The translations under genes and the position numbers were made by a program. A stretch of DNA of 64,000 nt, taken from assembly GCA_902384795.1 (NCBI GenBank), contig CABMDC010000010.1, positions 23,824-87,823 on the forward strand, given 5' to 3'. The notes under the pieces were generated by a model that made no database searches, was not told where the DNA came from, and worked only from the letters and a program-made list of their open reading frames with translations. Within the stretch, counting starts at the first letter, position 1, and the number at the start of each line of letters is the position of its first letter. The DNA comes from Candidatus Gugararchaeum adminiculabundum. GTDB taxonomy: Archaea; Micrarchaeota; Micrarchaeia; Burarchaeales; Gugararchaeaceae. Of the stretch, positions 32,579-41,927 are shown one piece after another.

Positions 32579-33316
32579 TTACTTCTTCTGGTTCTCCAGA
32601 GCTTTTCGAACCAATTCCAAAAATAGCGGAGCCGGCTTTTCCAATCTGCTCTTGAATTCCGGGTGAGCCTGGGTCGCAATCCCGAACTGGCCCGGCCATT
32701 CGCAAATTTCAGTAATGTCTCCTTTTTCAGTTGTGCCCGAGATGATGAGTCCGGAGTCCTTGAGCTTCTGGACATATTCTGGGTTGACCTCATACCTGTG
32801 CCTGTGGCGCTCGGAAATTGTTTCTTTTTTGTAAATATTGTGAGCAAGAGTGCCTTTCTGCACTTTCACGCTCCAGGCACCGAGCCTCATGGTTGCCCCC
32901 TTGTCAATTATGCGTTTCTGCTCCGGAAGAATGTCAATCACTGGATGAGGGGAATCTTTGTTGAATTCAGTTGAATTGGCATCTTTTAATTTTGCCACAT
33001 TCCTTGCCCATTCAACTACCATCAGCTGCATTCCAAGGCATAGTCCCAGGAAGGGAATCTTGTTTTCACGGGCGTATTGGATGCACTGGATTTTTCCCTC
33101 TGTTCCACGAGCCCCGAATCCCCCCGGAGTAATCAATGCGTCAACATCTTTCAAGGCGGCGGCTGCGGTTAATTTGCCGTCTTCAATGTGAGTTGTTTCA
33201 ACCCATTTTAATTCAACTTCGCAGTCCAAATGAGCGCCTGCATGGCGCAGTGATTCATGGATTGAAACATAGGCATCGCGCAGCGCTGTGTATTTGCCGG
33301 TAATTGCGATTTTCAC
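32579..33316 (-). CDS. pyrG: CTP synthase, glutaminase domain (frame after in-frame stop)
   Basis: 245 residues of the class I glutamine amidotransferase half of CTP synthase: VKIAITGKYTALRDAYVSIHESL, GGFGARGTEGK, nucleophile C93 in FLGLCLGMQL, and H218/E220 in TQAHPEF. It is in the same frame as the synthetase half. Between them is a TAA at 33362-33364 and 15 sense codons (EWSKLVGRIIKPSKK) that look like normal CTP synthase linker. The first in-frame start candidate is the GTG at 33316, with only a weak GAAGAAA before it. Either the halves are made separately, or the stop is a mutation, read-through site or sequence error. Confidence 0.85.
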   Translation of the reverse strand: MKIAITGKYTALRDAYVSIHESLRHAGAHLDCEVELKWVETTHIEDGKLTAAAALKDVDALITPGGFGARGTEGKIQCIQYARENKIPFLGLCLGMQLMVVEWARNVAKLKDANSTEFNKDSPHPVIDILPEQKRIIDKGATMRLGAWSVKVQKGTLAHNIYKKETISERHRHRYEVNPEYVQKLKDSGLIISGTTEKGDITEICEWPGQFGIATQAHPEFKSRLEKPAPLFLELVRKALENQKK

Positions 33317-33361
33317 TTTCTTCGAGGGTTTTATGATTCTGCCAACTAATTTGCTCCATTC

Positions 33362-34189
33362 TTACAGGTCATGCTTCTTTGTTTTCAGGTCAAGCGACTT
33401 GGTTATTATTTCCCCGACATTTGCTTTTTCGAATAATTCCGGGAGCTCGTAAATTGTCTTTAGGTCCGGATCGTCGATCACTGCCTCGGTCGGAACACCG
33501 CAGAAGAGCGAGATTTTTTCCTTTACTTCCTTGCCCAGGGGCTCGGTTTCCCTGCAGATTACCAAGTCAGGCTTTATTCCCAGCGAGAGAATTAGGCGGT
33601 TCGCGTGCTGTGTTGGCTTGGTTTTCTGCTCGCCGGTTGTTTCCATCATGGGAACATAGGTGAGCTGGACAAAGAACACTTTTTCCTCGTTCTTCAGCTG
33701 GCGCATGGCCTCAATGAAATAGGAATTTTCCAAGTCTCCGACCGTGCCGCCAACTTCAATTATTACAACATCGGCCTTGCGCTTTTCCCCGACCCCGCGC
33801 ACCCAGTCCTTGATTTCATTGGTGAGATGGGGGACGATTTGCACGTCGCGCCCGAGGAATTCGCCGCGCCTTTCCTTTTCAATTATTTTCTTGAAAATCT
33901 TGCCGCCTGTGATGCTCGAATCGCCATCAATGTCAATGTTCAGGAAGCGCTCGTAGGTGCCGAAATCCATGTCGCATTCCGTGCCATCGTCAAGAACGAA
34001 AACTTCGCCGTGCCTGTAGGGGTTCATGGTTCCGCAGTCGACATTAAGATAGCCGTCGAATTTGATCGGGATTACGCTGAGTCCCTTGGCCTGGAGAATT
34101 TTTGAGATAGAAGAAGAGACGATGCCCTTGCCCAGCCCGCTCATCAACGAGCCGAGTATGACGATATACGCACGGTTGGAAGTCTGCAT
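33362..34189 (-). CDS. pyrG: CTP synthase, synthetase domain (ends at in-frame TAA)
   Basis: 275 residues of the ATP-dependent amidoligase half: P-loop GSLMSGLGKGIVSS (G18-K21), FDGYLNVDCGTMNPYRHGEVFVLDDGTE, FGTYERFLN, EVGGTVGDLE and PTQHANRLILSLGI. The full enzyme aminates UTP to CTP with glutamine. Sequence before and after the stop is homologous to an uninterrupted CTP synthase, so the TAA falls in the interdomain linker. A TATA-like GCTTAAAAAAG near 34211-34219 is 26 bases before the ATG (leaderless). Confidence 0.9.
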   Translation of the reverse strand: MQTSNRAYIVILGSLMSGLGKGIVSSSISKILQAKGLSVIPIKFDGYLNVDCGTMNPYRHGEVFVLDDGTECDMDFGTYERFLNIDIDGDSSITGGKIFKKIIEKERRGEFLGRDVQIVPHLTNEIKDWVRGVGEKRKADVVIIEVGGTVGDLENSYFIEAMRQLKNEEKVFFVQLTYVPMMETTGEQKTKPTQHANRLILSLGIKPDLVICRETEPLGKEVKEKISLFCGVPTEAVIDDPDLKTIYELPELFEKANVGEIITKSLDLKTKKHDL

Positions 34190-34243
34190 AAGTAATTGTG
34201 GAATTCAAAGCTTAAAAAAGTAAGCGTATTACGAGAGAAAAAT

Positions 34244-35653
34244 TTAATGTCCGTAAGCGGTTTCCCCCAATTGCGCCAAATCAAGCCCCTTTTCCTGCGA
34301 CTCCCTGTCCTCGCGCACATTCATGAAAAGCCCGAGGCCTTTCAGGATGACTGCGGTTATGATGAACGCGTACAGGGCGACTGCGAAAACTGCAAAAATC
34401 TGGTTTAGGACCAAATGCGCGTTTCCGTAAATGAGGCCGTTCGCGCCAGCCGGGTTCACTGCCGTGCTCGCGAAAACTCCGGTGAGAATCGCGCCCGTGA
34501 TCCCGCCTACCCCGTGCGCCGCGAAAACGTCAAGAGTGTCATCGATGTGCGAGCCGATTCTCCAGGAGACCACTGCGAACGAGAGAAGCCCGGCGATGAT
34601 GCCGATGGCGATTGCAGACAGGTTGTCAATAAATCCCGAAGCTGGCGTGATTGCGACCAAGCCGACAACTGCGCCAACGCACATACCAACTAAACTTGGC
34701 CGTTTGTTGAAGAACCAGGTGGCGCACATCCAGGTGAGCGCGCCTGCCGCAGCTGCGGTGTTTGTCACCACGAACGCGTTGGCCGCAAGGCCGCTGGCCG
34801 AGAGCGCACTGCCCGCATTGAACCCGAACCAGCCAAACCAGAGAAGCGCTGTGCCTAGAACTATGTAGGGGATGCTCGAGGGTTTTTCTTCGCTGTGATT
34901 GTTCCCATTTCCATTGGCGCTTCCGCTGCTGTTGCCGTTGCTGTTTCCATTTTTGCTTCCATTGTTTCCGTTCCCGTTTCCATTTCGGAAATTCACGCGC
35001 GGCCCGATTATGAGCGCGCACGCGAGAGCTGAGATGCCAGCGGTCACATGCACCACTAATCCTCCTGCGAAATCAAGCACGCCCATGGATTTTATCCAGC
35101 CTCCCGCGCCCCAGACCCAGTGGGCAACAGGGTAGTAAATCAAAAGGCTCCAGAGGATTACGAATAAAATGAAAGCAGGGAAGCGGAACCTGCCAACGAA
35201 TGCACCTATCATTAGTGCAGGAGTGATGATGGCGAATTTTGCCTGGAAAATCATGAACACCAGGTGGGGAATCCCAGGGGCATAGAGATTGAATGGCTGG
35301 AGCCCGACTCCCCTGAGCCCGGCCCAGTCCAGCCCGCCGATTATGCCTTTGATGTCCGGGCCGAATGCCAATGAGTAGCCGATGAGCACCCAGAGAAGGC
35401 TGGCTATGCACAAAATCACGAGGCTGTGCATGAGAAGCGAGAGCAGGTTCTTTTTGCCGACCATGCCTGCGTAAAAGAAGCCGAGCGCAGGCGTCATGAG
35501 CATTACCAAAGCCGAGGCAGCGAGCATCCAGGCGGTGTCGCCGGAATTTATTGCCGATGTGGAAGTGGGCTGGGCGAACGCTAAAACTGAGAAAACCGCC
35601 AGCACGGTTAGAAGCAAAGCTATGTGGGAAAATCTAGGCAGCAAATCAAACAC
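34244..35653 (-). CDS. amt: Ammonium transporter (Amt family)
   Basis: A 469-residue channel with a cleavable signal-like N-terminus and about 11 spans. Signatures: GDTAWMLAASALVMLMTPALGFFYAGMVGKKN, DFAGGLVVHVTAGISALACALIIGPR, FGWFGFNAGSALS, and DDTLDVFAAHGVGGITGAILTGVFA with the twin-His region. Unusually, a 33-residue Asn/Gly/Ser-rich stretch (about residues 225-257, NGNGNGNNGSKNGNSNGN...) is inserted in the loop after IIGPRVNFR. No GlnB follows. It ends close to pyrG and is on the same strand. Promoter A/T-rich sequence lies at 35676-35690. Confidence 0.94.
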   Translation of the reverse strand: MFDLLPRFSHIALLLTVLAVFSVLAFAQPTSTSAINSGDTAWMLAASALVMLMTPALGFFYAGMVGKKNLLSLLMHSLVILCIASLLWVLIGYSLAFGPDIKGIIGGLDWAGLRGVGLQPFNLYAPGIPHLVFMIFQAKFAIITPALMIGAFVGRFRFPAFILFVILWSLLIYYPVAHWVWGAGGWIKSMGVLDFAGGLVVHVTAGISALACALIIGPRVNFRNGNGNGNNGSKNGNSNGNSSGSANGNGNNHSEEKPSSIPYIVLGTALLWFGWFGFNAGSALSASGLAANAFVVTNTAAAAGALTWMCATWFFNKRPSLVGMCVGAVVGLVAITPASGFIDNLSAIAIGIIAGLLSFAVVSWRIGSHIDDTLDVFAAHGVGGITGAILTGVFASTAVNPAGANGLIYGNAHLVLNQIFAVFAVALYAFIITAVILKGLGLFMNVREDRESQEKGLDLAQLGETAYGH

Positions 35654-35886
35654 CCCGTATCTCTTGTGAAAAGTTAGGTATAAAAATGTTGCTCAAACTT
35701 GCTGAAAAATGAAACAATGTTTAATTTTAATGGGTTTAAAATGGATGAAATGCTATTTTTTGCATGGAAAATTGATTAATGTGCGATAAATTGCCAACGA
35801 GGAGAGTTTGAAATGGGAAGCAGACTAAACTTCTTTAAATAAACCATGGAATAATAGTCTGAAGAAAATGATTATAGGTGATTGTG
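35654..35886. promoter_or_regulatory. Divergent intergenic region, amt / aminopeptidase
   Basis: This 233-base A/T-rich gap holds a minus-strand TATA-like box near 35676-35690 for amt and a plus-strand CTTTAAATAAAC near 35832-35843 for the aminopeptidase. The intervening part also contains several TTTAA steps. No open frame or RNA gene was recognised in it. Confidence 0.5.
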
Positions 35887-37425
35887 ATGACTGAAACAAA
35901 AGTTCATTTTAGGAAAGAGGAACCTGAGAAGTCGGAAGCTGAAACACTCGCGTTCTTTGTTTTCGAGGGGGAAGTGCCTGGCGCTGCCCGGGGGATTGAT
36001 GCAAAACTAGGGGGGGAAGTGAAGAAACACGCTGACAGTGACAAGTTCAAGGGAAAGGGGCTGGAAGTCTTTGTCCACCACACGCTGGGGAAATCATCCG
36101 CCAAAAGGGTCATGCTCATCGGGCTGGGAAAAAAGGAGGAATTTTTCTTTGACCAGCTGAGAAGGGCCGCCGCCATCGGGGCGATTTATGCGCGGGATAG
36201 CACATTTAAGTCCGCGGTGTTTGTGCTGCCGAATCCAAGTGAGCTGAAAAGCGATGCGAGGAGCGTGGCACGGGGAATTGTTGAAGGCGCGCTGCTCGGG
36301 GTTTACAGGTATGCCGAATTCAAAACAGAGCAAAAGGAAATCGATGAGCTGAAAGAAAAGGAGCTCAAGGAGATTACGATTATTGCAAGCAATGGGATTA
36401 ATGAAAAAGAGGCCGAGGAAGGGAAGAGAATCGGGGAGATTTTGGGAAGGTCTGCCAATTATACCAGGGATTTGGCAAACGCGCCAAGCAACATTCTTAC
36501 CCCCAGGGGATTGGCTGAAAAGGCGGCCGAGCTTGCGAAAATGCACGGGCTGAAGAATTCCTCGATTGTTGGAAAAGAGGCGTGCAAAAAAGCAGGGTTC
36601 GGGGCGCTCATGGCAGTGAATTCAGGAAGCGACCAGGACCCGGCGATGATTGTGCTGGAATATTCCTGCGGGAAGAAAGATGCGCCAACCATTGCGGTTG
36701 TTGGAAAGGGAATCAACTTTGACTCGGGCGGGATTTCCATAAAGCCGAGCAAGGGAATGGAGCTCATGAAGCATGATAAAAGCGGGGCAAGCGCTGTGCT
36801 GGGGATAATGGATGCTGCGTCACACCTGAAACTGGATGTGAATCTGATTGGGATTGCCGCATGCACTGAAAATATGCCCAGTGGCAGTGCCTACAAGCCA
36901 GGGGACGTGGTGAAAACTTACAGCGGGAAGACAATTGAAATATTAAATACGGATGCCGAGGGAAGGGTGATTCTGAGCGATGCGCTCGCGCTGGCCGCAA
37001 GCAAAAAGCCGGATGCTATTATTGACATGGCAACGCTGACCGGCGCTGTGGTCATTGCGCTCGGAAGCATTGTTTCCGGGGAAATGGGAAACAACAAGGA
37101 TCTGCTGAAGCAGATTTTTGAGGCGGGGGAAAAGAGCGGTGAAAGGACCTGGGAACTGCCCATGTATGCTGATTACAACGAGCATGTGAAGAGCACGATT
37201 GCTGACGTGAAAAATGTCGGGATTGGGGAAGCGGGCCCGATTTCCGGGGCGAAATTATTGGAAAAATTCATTGAAAAAGTTCCCTGGGTGCATCTGGATA
37301 TTGCGGGAACTGCGTACTATGAAAAGGAGAAGCCTGGGTTCTGCCTAGGTGCTACGGGCTATGGGGTGAGAATTGTAATTCAAACTCTTATGGACTGGAA
37401 AGAGCTGAAGAAAGAGAAAAAATAA
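35887..37425 (+). CDS. pepA: Leucyl aminopeptidase (M17 family)
   Basis: About 512 residues, the standard PepA length. The signature NTDAEGRVILSDAL begins at residue 354. VGKGINFDSGGISIKPSKGMELMKHDKSGASAVLG supplies the other metal ligands. PepA removes N-terminal residues from peptides with two metal ions, as hexamers in the cytoplasm. ATG 35887 follows AGGTGATTGTG; a start at 35878 is less likely. A promoter-like box is about 50 bases upstream. Confidence 0.95.
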   Translation: MTETKVHFRKEEPEKSEAETLAFFVFEGEVPGAARGIDAKLGGEVKKHADSDKFKGKGLEVFVHHTLGKSSAKRVMLIGLGKKEEFFFDQLRRAAAIGAIYARDSTFKSAVFVLPNPSELKSDARSVARGIVEGALLGVYRYAEFKTEQKEIDELKEKELKEITIIASNGINEKEAEEGKRIGEILGRSANYTRDLANAPSNILTPRGLAEKAAELAKMHGLKNSSIVGKEACKKAGFGALMAVNSGSDQDPAMIVLEYSCGKKDAPTIAVVGKGINFDSGGISIKPSKGMELMKHDKSGASAVLGIMDAASHLKLDVNLIGIAACTENMPSGSAYKPGDVVKTYSGKTIEILNTDAEGRVILSDALALAASKKPDAIIDMATLTGAVVIALGSIVSGEMGNNKDLLKQIFEAGEKSGERTWELPMYADYNEHVKSTIADVKNVGIGEAGPISGAKLLEKFIEKVPWVHLDIAGTAYYEKEKPGFCLGATGYGVRIVIQTLMDWKELKKEKK

Positions 37426-37536
37426 GGAAGAGATGAGTAGAGGGCAATAAACGAAAAATGCGGGGGACAACGACACGTGCCGAATCAATGTATGTTTTTA
37501 ATGATTCGTTGCCAAAAAGTTTGAGAAGGTAGGACA

Positions 37537-39303
37537 ATGGTTAACGAGATCAGCTGGAAGATTGGCGGGGAAGCGGGCTATGGAATAGATACCAGCGGCC
37601 AGGCTTTTGCCAGATGCTGCTCGCGCGGCGGGCTGAATGTAAGAACCGTTAGTGAATACCCGAGCCTAATCCGGGGAGGGCACAATACTTTCCATGTGAC
37701 TGCGAGCGAAGGGGATTTGCAGTCGCCAAAGAAAGAATTGGACATGCTGGTGTGCCTGAACAAGGAGACAGTGGACAGGCACTATAAGCAGGTGAAGAAA
37801 GGCGGGATTATTGTTTATGATGCGGATGAAGTGAAAATTGAAACCGCAAAGTATAGGAGCGATGTGGAATGGTTCTCCGTGCCGCTGCTGGCAATTACCG
37901 TTGAGCTGAAAATTGACAAGGTGATGAGGAACACGGTCGCGGTGGGCGCGTCCATTGGGCTGCTTGATTATGATATTGAAATTCTCAGGGACATGATGGG
38001 AAAGAAATTCGCCAAAAAAGGCGAGAGCGTCATTAGCGCGAATTTGGGCGCCATTGACAAGGGATACGAATATGTGAAGAAGAATTACAAGGGGAATTTC
38101 AAGGCGAAGCTGAAAAAATGCACCGGGCCCTGCGCAAGGCCGCTGCTGAACGGAAATGACGCACTCAGCATCGGAGCGATAAAGGCAGGATGCAAATTCA
38201 TCTCGGCTTATCCGATGACGCCGGCCACGAGCGTTATGATCAATCTGGCTTCTGTGGAAAAGGAATATTCGATTGTTGTAAAGCAGACAGAGGACGAAAT
38301 TGCCGCAGTTAACATGACGATTGGAGCCTCCATTGCAGGGGCTCGCGCAATGACCGCAACCAGCGGGGGCGGATTTTCGCTTATGGTTGAAGGGCTTAGT
38401 TTGGCAGGGGCCACTGAAACTCCCATTGTGATTGTGCTGGCGCAAAGGCCAGGGCCGAGCACGGGATTGCCGACCTGGACCGAGCAGAGCGATTTGAAAT
38501 TCGCATTGCATGGAGGCCAGGGGGAATTCGCCCGCATACTTATTGCGCCAGGGGACCATGAGGAATGTTTTTGGGCGGGCGTTGAATCTTTCAATTTGAC
38601 TGAGAAATGGCAGTGCCCGGTAATTATATTGACTGACAAGCATCTGGCGGATGGATTCTCCACGGTGAACATTGACGAGAGCAAGGCGAAAATCGACCGC
38701 GGGCTGCTGATGACCGATGCCCAGGCGGCAAAGGAAACCGATTACAAGAGGTACGAGTTCACTGCCAATGGGGTTAGCAAAAGAGCGGTGCCTGGAATGG
38801 TGAACTTCATGCACGTGGCAGTGGGCGACGAGCACGAGGAGCATGGAAGAATCAATGAGGACGAGGGGAACAGGACGGACATGAGTGACAAGAGGAACAA
38901 GAAACTGAATTTCATACTCAAGGAATTGCCTGAGCCGAAATTGTACGGGCCGGAAAATGCGGAGATAACTTTGATTTCCTGGGGCTCGTGCAAAGGGCCG
39001 GTTCTGGAGGCCATGAAAGAGCTTGAGGCCCAGGGAATAAAGGCGAACTTTTTGCATTACATTTATGTGTGGCCGCTGAAGACTGAAAAACTAGTAAAAC
39101 TCATGGACAAGGCTAAGAAAACTGTTGTGATTGAGAATAACAAGACTGCGCAATTGGGGGCGCTGATCAGCGAAGTGATTGCCAAGCAGGTGAAATATAA
39201 GGTGCTGAAATACAATGGAAGGCAGTTTTACCCGAGTGAAATAACCGAGAAAGTGAAGGAGATTGCGAAGAACGGGAAGGAAACGGAATTGGTAGTTAGG
39301 TAA
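37537..39303 (+). CDS. korA: 2-oxoacid:ferredoxin oxidoreductase, fused gamma-alpha subunit
   Basis: A 588-residue subunit. The N-terminal gamma domain (WKIGGEAGYGIDTSGQAFARCCSRGGLNV...) is fused to the alpha (pyrimidine-binding) domain (AIGAIKAGCKFISAYPMTPATSVM, QTEDEIAAVNMTIGASIAGARAMTATSGGGFSLM). With the beta subunit it oxidatively decarboxylates 2-oxoacids to acyl-CoA and reduces ferredoxin. 2-Oxoglutarate or pyruvate/general specificity cannot be decided; the fused gamma-alpha form is common to the KorAB type. No ferredoxin (delta) subunit is adjacent. TATA-like TTTTTAATG near 37495-37503. Confidence 0.92.
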   Translation: MVNEISWKIGGEAGYGIDTSGQAFARCCSRGGLNVRTVSEYPSLIRGGHNTFHVTASEGDLQSPKKELDMLVCLNKETVDRHYKQVKKGGIIVYDADEVKIETAKYRSDVEWFSVPLLAITVELKIDKVMRNTVAVGASIGLLDYDIEILRDMMGKKFAKKGESVISANLGAIDKGYEYVKKNYKGNFKAKLKKCTGPCARPLLNGNDALSIGAIKAGCKFISAYPMTPATSVMINLASVEKEYSIVVKQTEDEIAAVNMTIGASIAGARAMTATSGGGFSLMVEGLSLAGATETPIVIVLAQRPGPSTGLPTWTEQSDLKFALHGGQGEFARILIAPGDHEECFWAGVESFNLTEKWQCPVIILTDKHLADGFSTVNIDESKAKIDRGLLMTDAQAAKETDYKRYEFTANGVSKRAVPGMVNFMHVAVGDEHEEHGRINEDEGNRTDMSDKRNKKLNFILKELPEPKLYGPENAEITLISWGSCKGPVLEAMKELEAQGIKANFLHYIYVWPLKTEKLVKLMDKAKKTVVIENNKTAQLGALISEVIAKQVKYKVLKYNGRQFYPSEITEKVKEIAKNGKETELVVR

Positions 39304-39378
39304 GGAATGGGAATGAGGAGAAAACGCGAATAGAAAAAGGATGAATGAAAAACACAGATGAAAATGAATGGTGAAATG

Positions 39379-40251
39379 ATGGCAATAAAAATCACTGACT
39401 TGAACACTCCTGAAACCATTACCTGGTGCCCGGGATGCGGGGACATGGCTATCCTAATGGGAGTGAAAGGCGCGATTGCCGAATTGGGGGTCGAGCAAAA
39501 AGATATTGTGATTGTTTCGGGAATCGGATGCTCTTCCTACGTTCCGCAGTATGTGAAAACCTATGGGGTCCACTCATTGCACGGAAGGTCGCTTCCTGTT
39601 GCAAGCGGAATCAAATTGGCCAATAATAAATTGACAGTTATTGCAGAGGGCGGGGATGGGGATGGCTATGGGATCGGCATGGGCCATTTCATCCACATAA
39701 TGAGAAGGAACATTGACCTTACTTATATTGTCCACAATAATGCGATCTATGGACTGACCAAGGGGCAGACTTCGCCCACCAGCAAAAAGGGAATGGTGAC
39801 GAAATCAACTCCTGCCGGGAGCCTTGAGGAGCCGGTGAATCCCGAAGCTCTTGCAATTTTAGGAGGCGCGACTTTTGTTGCGAGAGTTTACGCTGGAGAT
39901 GTAGTGCACATGAAGAAAATCATGGTTGAGGCGGTGAAGCACAAGGGATTTGCGCTCGTGGATGTGCTCCAGCCGTGCGTTACTTACAACTCGTTTAATA
40001 CTTACCAGTTCTGGCAGCAGAGGGTTTACAAGCTGGAAGACGAGAAGGGCTATGACGTGAAAAACAAGTGGAAGGCGCTGGAAAGGGCGAGCGAGCAGGG
40101 GATGCATGCTGACAGGATTCCCATTGGGATTTTCTATAAGGAAGAGAGACCTACTTATGAGGATGGGGTGCCGGAGATAAGGGATGTGCCGTGCGCCAAG
40201 CAGCCGATAGATGGAATACAGATTGGAAAGATTTTGGAGAGATACAAGTAA
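39379..40251 (+). CDS. korB: 2-oxoacid:ferredoxin oxidoreductase, beta subunit
   Basis: About 290 residues. TWCPGCGDMAILMG binds the iron-sulfur/TPP region, GIGCSSYVPQYV follows, and GGDGDGYGIGMGHFIHIMRRNIDLTYIVHNNAIYGLTKGQTSP carries the TPP-Mg motif (GDG...N). It pairs with the upstream gamma-alpha subunit, 55-75 bases away. The ATG at 39379 has GGTGA five bases before it; 39358, 39364 and 39376 are also in frame. The start at 39379 gives the typical N-terminus MAIKITDLNTPE. Confidence 0.93.
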   Translation: MAIKITDLNTPETITWCPGCGDMAILMGVKGAIAELGVEQKDIVIVSGIGCSSYVPQYVKTYGVHSLHGRSLPVASGIKLANNKLTVIAEGGDGDGYGIGMGHFIHIMRRNIDLTYIVHNNAIYGLTKGQTSPTSKKGMVTKSTPAGSLEEPVNPEALAILGGATFVARVYAGDVVHMKKIMVEAVKHKGFALVDVLQPCVTYNSFNTYQFWQQRVYKLEDEKGYDVKNKWKALERASEQGMHADRIPIGIFYKEERPTYEDGVPEIRDVPCAKQPIDGIQIGKILERYK

Positions 40252-40271
40252 GAAGTAGGTAGAAGAAACGA

Positions 40272-41057
40272 TTATTTCTGCTTTTGAATTTCGAGCAATC
40301 TTTTCACTAATTCGGCATGGATGTACTTGTTGCCGGCAATAAGATTCTTGCTGTGAATGTTCCAGGGTTTTCCCTGAAGGTCGGAAATTTTGCCGCCTGC
40401 TTCCTCAATCAGCAATCCGCCTGCTGACCAGTCCCAGGCCTTTGCCCCTACTGCTATGAAACCATCAATCCTGCCGCATGCCTGGTAACAAAGTTCGAGG
40501 GCCGCTGAACCGAATTTGCGCACCTCGAACGCATCGCGCTTGAAAGCATTGAGCAGATTAAGAGTGAAAAGGCGGTTTTCCATGCCATTGCCATCGCAAT
40601 AGGCAACATAGGAGTCGTGCACTGTTTTGGTCTGCGAGCAGGAGATGCGCTTGCCATTCAGGAATGCGCCTTTGCCCTTTTCAGCTGTGAAAAGCTCCTT
40701 GCCAAAGGGCGCGAAAACCACGCCCAAAATCACTTCGTCCCCCTTGGCCAGGGCGATGGAAACGCAGAAGAACGGGAAGCCGCGCGCATAGTTTTTCGTG
40801 CCATCAAGCGGGTCGATTATCCAGGTGTATTCGGAATTCCTGTTCTCGCTGCCGGATTCCTCGCTCAGGAAATTGTGATCCGGAAATGAGCGCTTGATCT
40901 CGCCGATAATCGCCTTCTCGCTTTCAAAATCAGCATTGGTGACTATGTCCCCGGGCGTTTTTTCAGTTATTGAAAGCACGCTCTGGTAATGCCTCATCAG
41001 TATTTCGCCGGAGAGCTTTGCCGCCTTGAGTGCAACAGGAAGGAAAATTTCAGGCAT
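40272..41057 (-). CDS. Inositol monophosphatase-family phosphatase
   Basis: A 261-residue SuhB/IMPase enzyme: E66-E67 in LSEESGS, D82 and D85 in IDPLDGTKNY and the C-terminal AKAWDWSAGGLLIEEAGG. Archaeal members act on inositol-1-phosphate and often on fructose-1,6-bisphosphate. With the separate class I FBPase at 7005, a role in inositol phosphate, NADP or sulfur nucleotide metabolism is also possible. It is convergent with korB and 27 bases after an upstream membrane-protein gene on its own strand. Confidence 0.92.
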   Translation of the reverse strand: MPEIFLPVALKAAKLSGEILMRHYQSVLSITEKTPGDIVTNADFESEKAIIGEIKRSFPDHNFLSEESGSENRNSEYTWIIDPLDGTKNYARGFPFFCVSIALAKGDEVILGVVFAPFGKELFTAEKGKGAFLNGKRISCSQTKTVHDSYVAYCDGNGMENRLFTLNLLNAFKRDAFEVRKFGSAALELCYQACGRIDGFIAVGAKAWDWSAGGLLIEEAGGKISDLQGKPWNIHSKNLIAGNKYIHAELVKRLLEIQKQK

Positions 41058-41084
41058 GGGAAAACCTTTAGCGCAAACGCCAAA

Positions 41085-41867
41085 CTAGAACTCCTTGGAC
41101 TCGAGCAGCCCCTTTAGGAATAGCAATGAAGTGAGAAGCATCCAGATCCGGGTATACCACACATCACCCTGGGAAGAGGGAATCACCATGGAAACCAGCA
41201 TTGCCGAAGTTGCGGCAAAGCCAAGGCTGAACCAGAAGATCACTGTGTTTGGCTCTTTCCGATAGATGGATGTGTAGTATTTGAGCGCTGTGAGGAAATA
41301 GAGAACGGCGGGGATTGCGATTAGCTGCTGGTTGCTCTGGGTGAACATGCCTCCTGCGAAAAGGGGCGGAAGATTGTCCAGCCAGGTTTTCAGGACTATT
41401 GCGAGGATAAGAGTGGTAAGGAATATGAAGAATATCGAGGTGGTGATCAGGTTCTTCTTGAGATTGCCTTCTATTTTAAGGTCGGCAAAGCCGCTCATGA
41501 GGAACAATATTCCCGAGATGCACATGCCGAACAGGTATACATAGGAAGTGTAGGGAAGCACTCCTGCCCCGTAAATCGTATTGTCATAGGAAACAATGGT
41601 CAGTGACAAAGTCAGTGACAGGAAACCGAGAGAGATGAGGTGAAGGCGGGTAAGCCCGCTTCTTAGGAATGCACCTGCGAAATAGAATGAAAAGACCACC
41701 GAGAAAGCGCCGCAGATGAGCATTATGACCCCGCCGCTGAACCAGTCCGCGGAAGGGATGTTGAGCTTGAGCACGCTTAGGATTATCTGGATTAGGGGGA
41801 GCGCGATTAGGGCCAGAAGGATTGGTGGCGCCGCTGGTTTGGCTAAATTCAGGCGTTTGTCTACCAT
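41085..41867 (-). CDS. Integral membrane protein, about 8 TM
   Basis: I do not recognise the family. The 260 residues form about eight hydrophobic spans (for example ILLALIALPLIQIILSVL, VIMLICGAFSVVFSFYFAGAFL, VYLFGMCISGILFLMSGF, FWFSLGFAATSAMLVSMVI) with short loops and no catalytic motif. The layout is similar to membrane sensor modules, but no kinase or HTH part is attached. TATA GTTATTTAAAAAC centred at 41894 is 27 bases before the ATG: leaderless. It is probably co-transcribed with the IMPase gene. Confidence 0.7.
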   Translation of the reverse strand: MVDKRLNLAKPAAPPILLALIALPLIQIILSVLKLNIPSADWFSGGVIMLICGAFSVVFSFYFAGAFLRSGLTRLHLISLGFLSLTLSLTIVSYDNTIYGAGVLPYTSYVYLFGMCISGILFLMSGFADLKIEGNLKKNLITTSIFFIFLTTLILAIVLKTWLDNLPPLFAGGMFTQSNQQLIAIPAVLYFLTALKYYTSIYRKEPNTVIFWFSLGFAATSAMLVSMVIPSSQGDVWYTRIWMLLTSLLFLKGLLESKEF

Positions 41868-41927
41868 AAAAATAGGTTTGGAAGGGGAGTTATTTAAAAA
41901 CTCTCCCTTGGCAGGGCCGCCGATGCG

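Noticed and set aside
34878..34990. Repetitive DNA inside amt that looks like a CRISPR or minisatellite
   Set aside because: Repeats are short Asn/Gly codon runs in frame, without spacers; it is a low-complexity coding stretch.
37666..39057. Open frame of 463 codons on the minus strand opposite korA
   Set aside because: It lies antisense to a well-supported enzyme gene, has a low-information composition with many His/Arg/Phe, and no start context. It is a by-product of codon bias.
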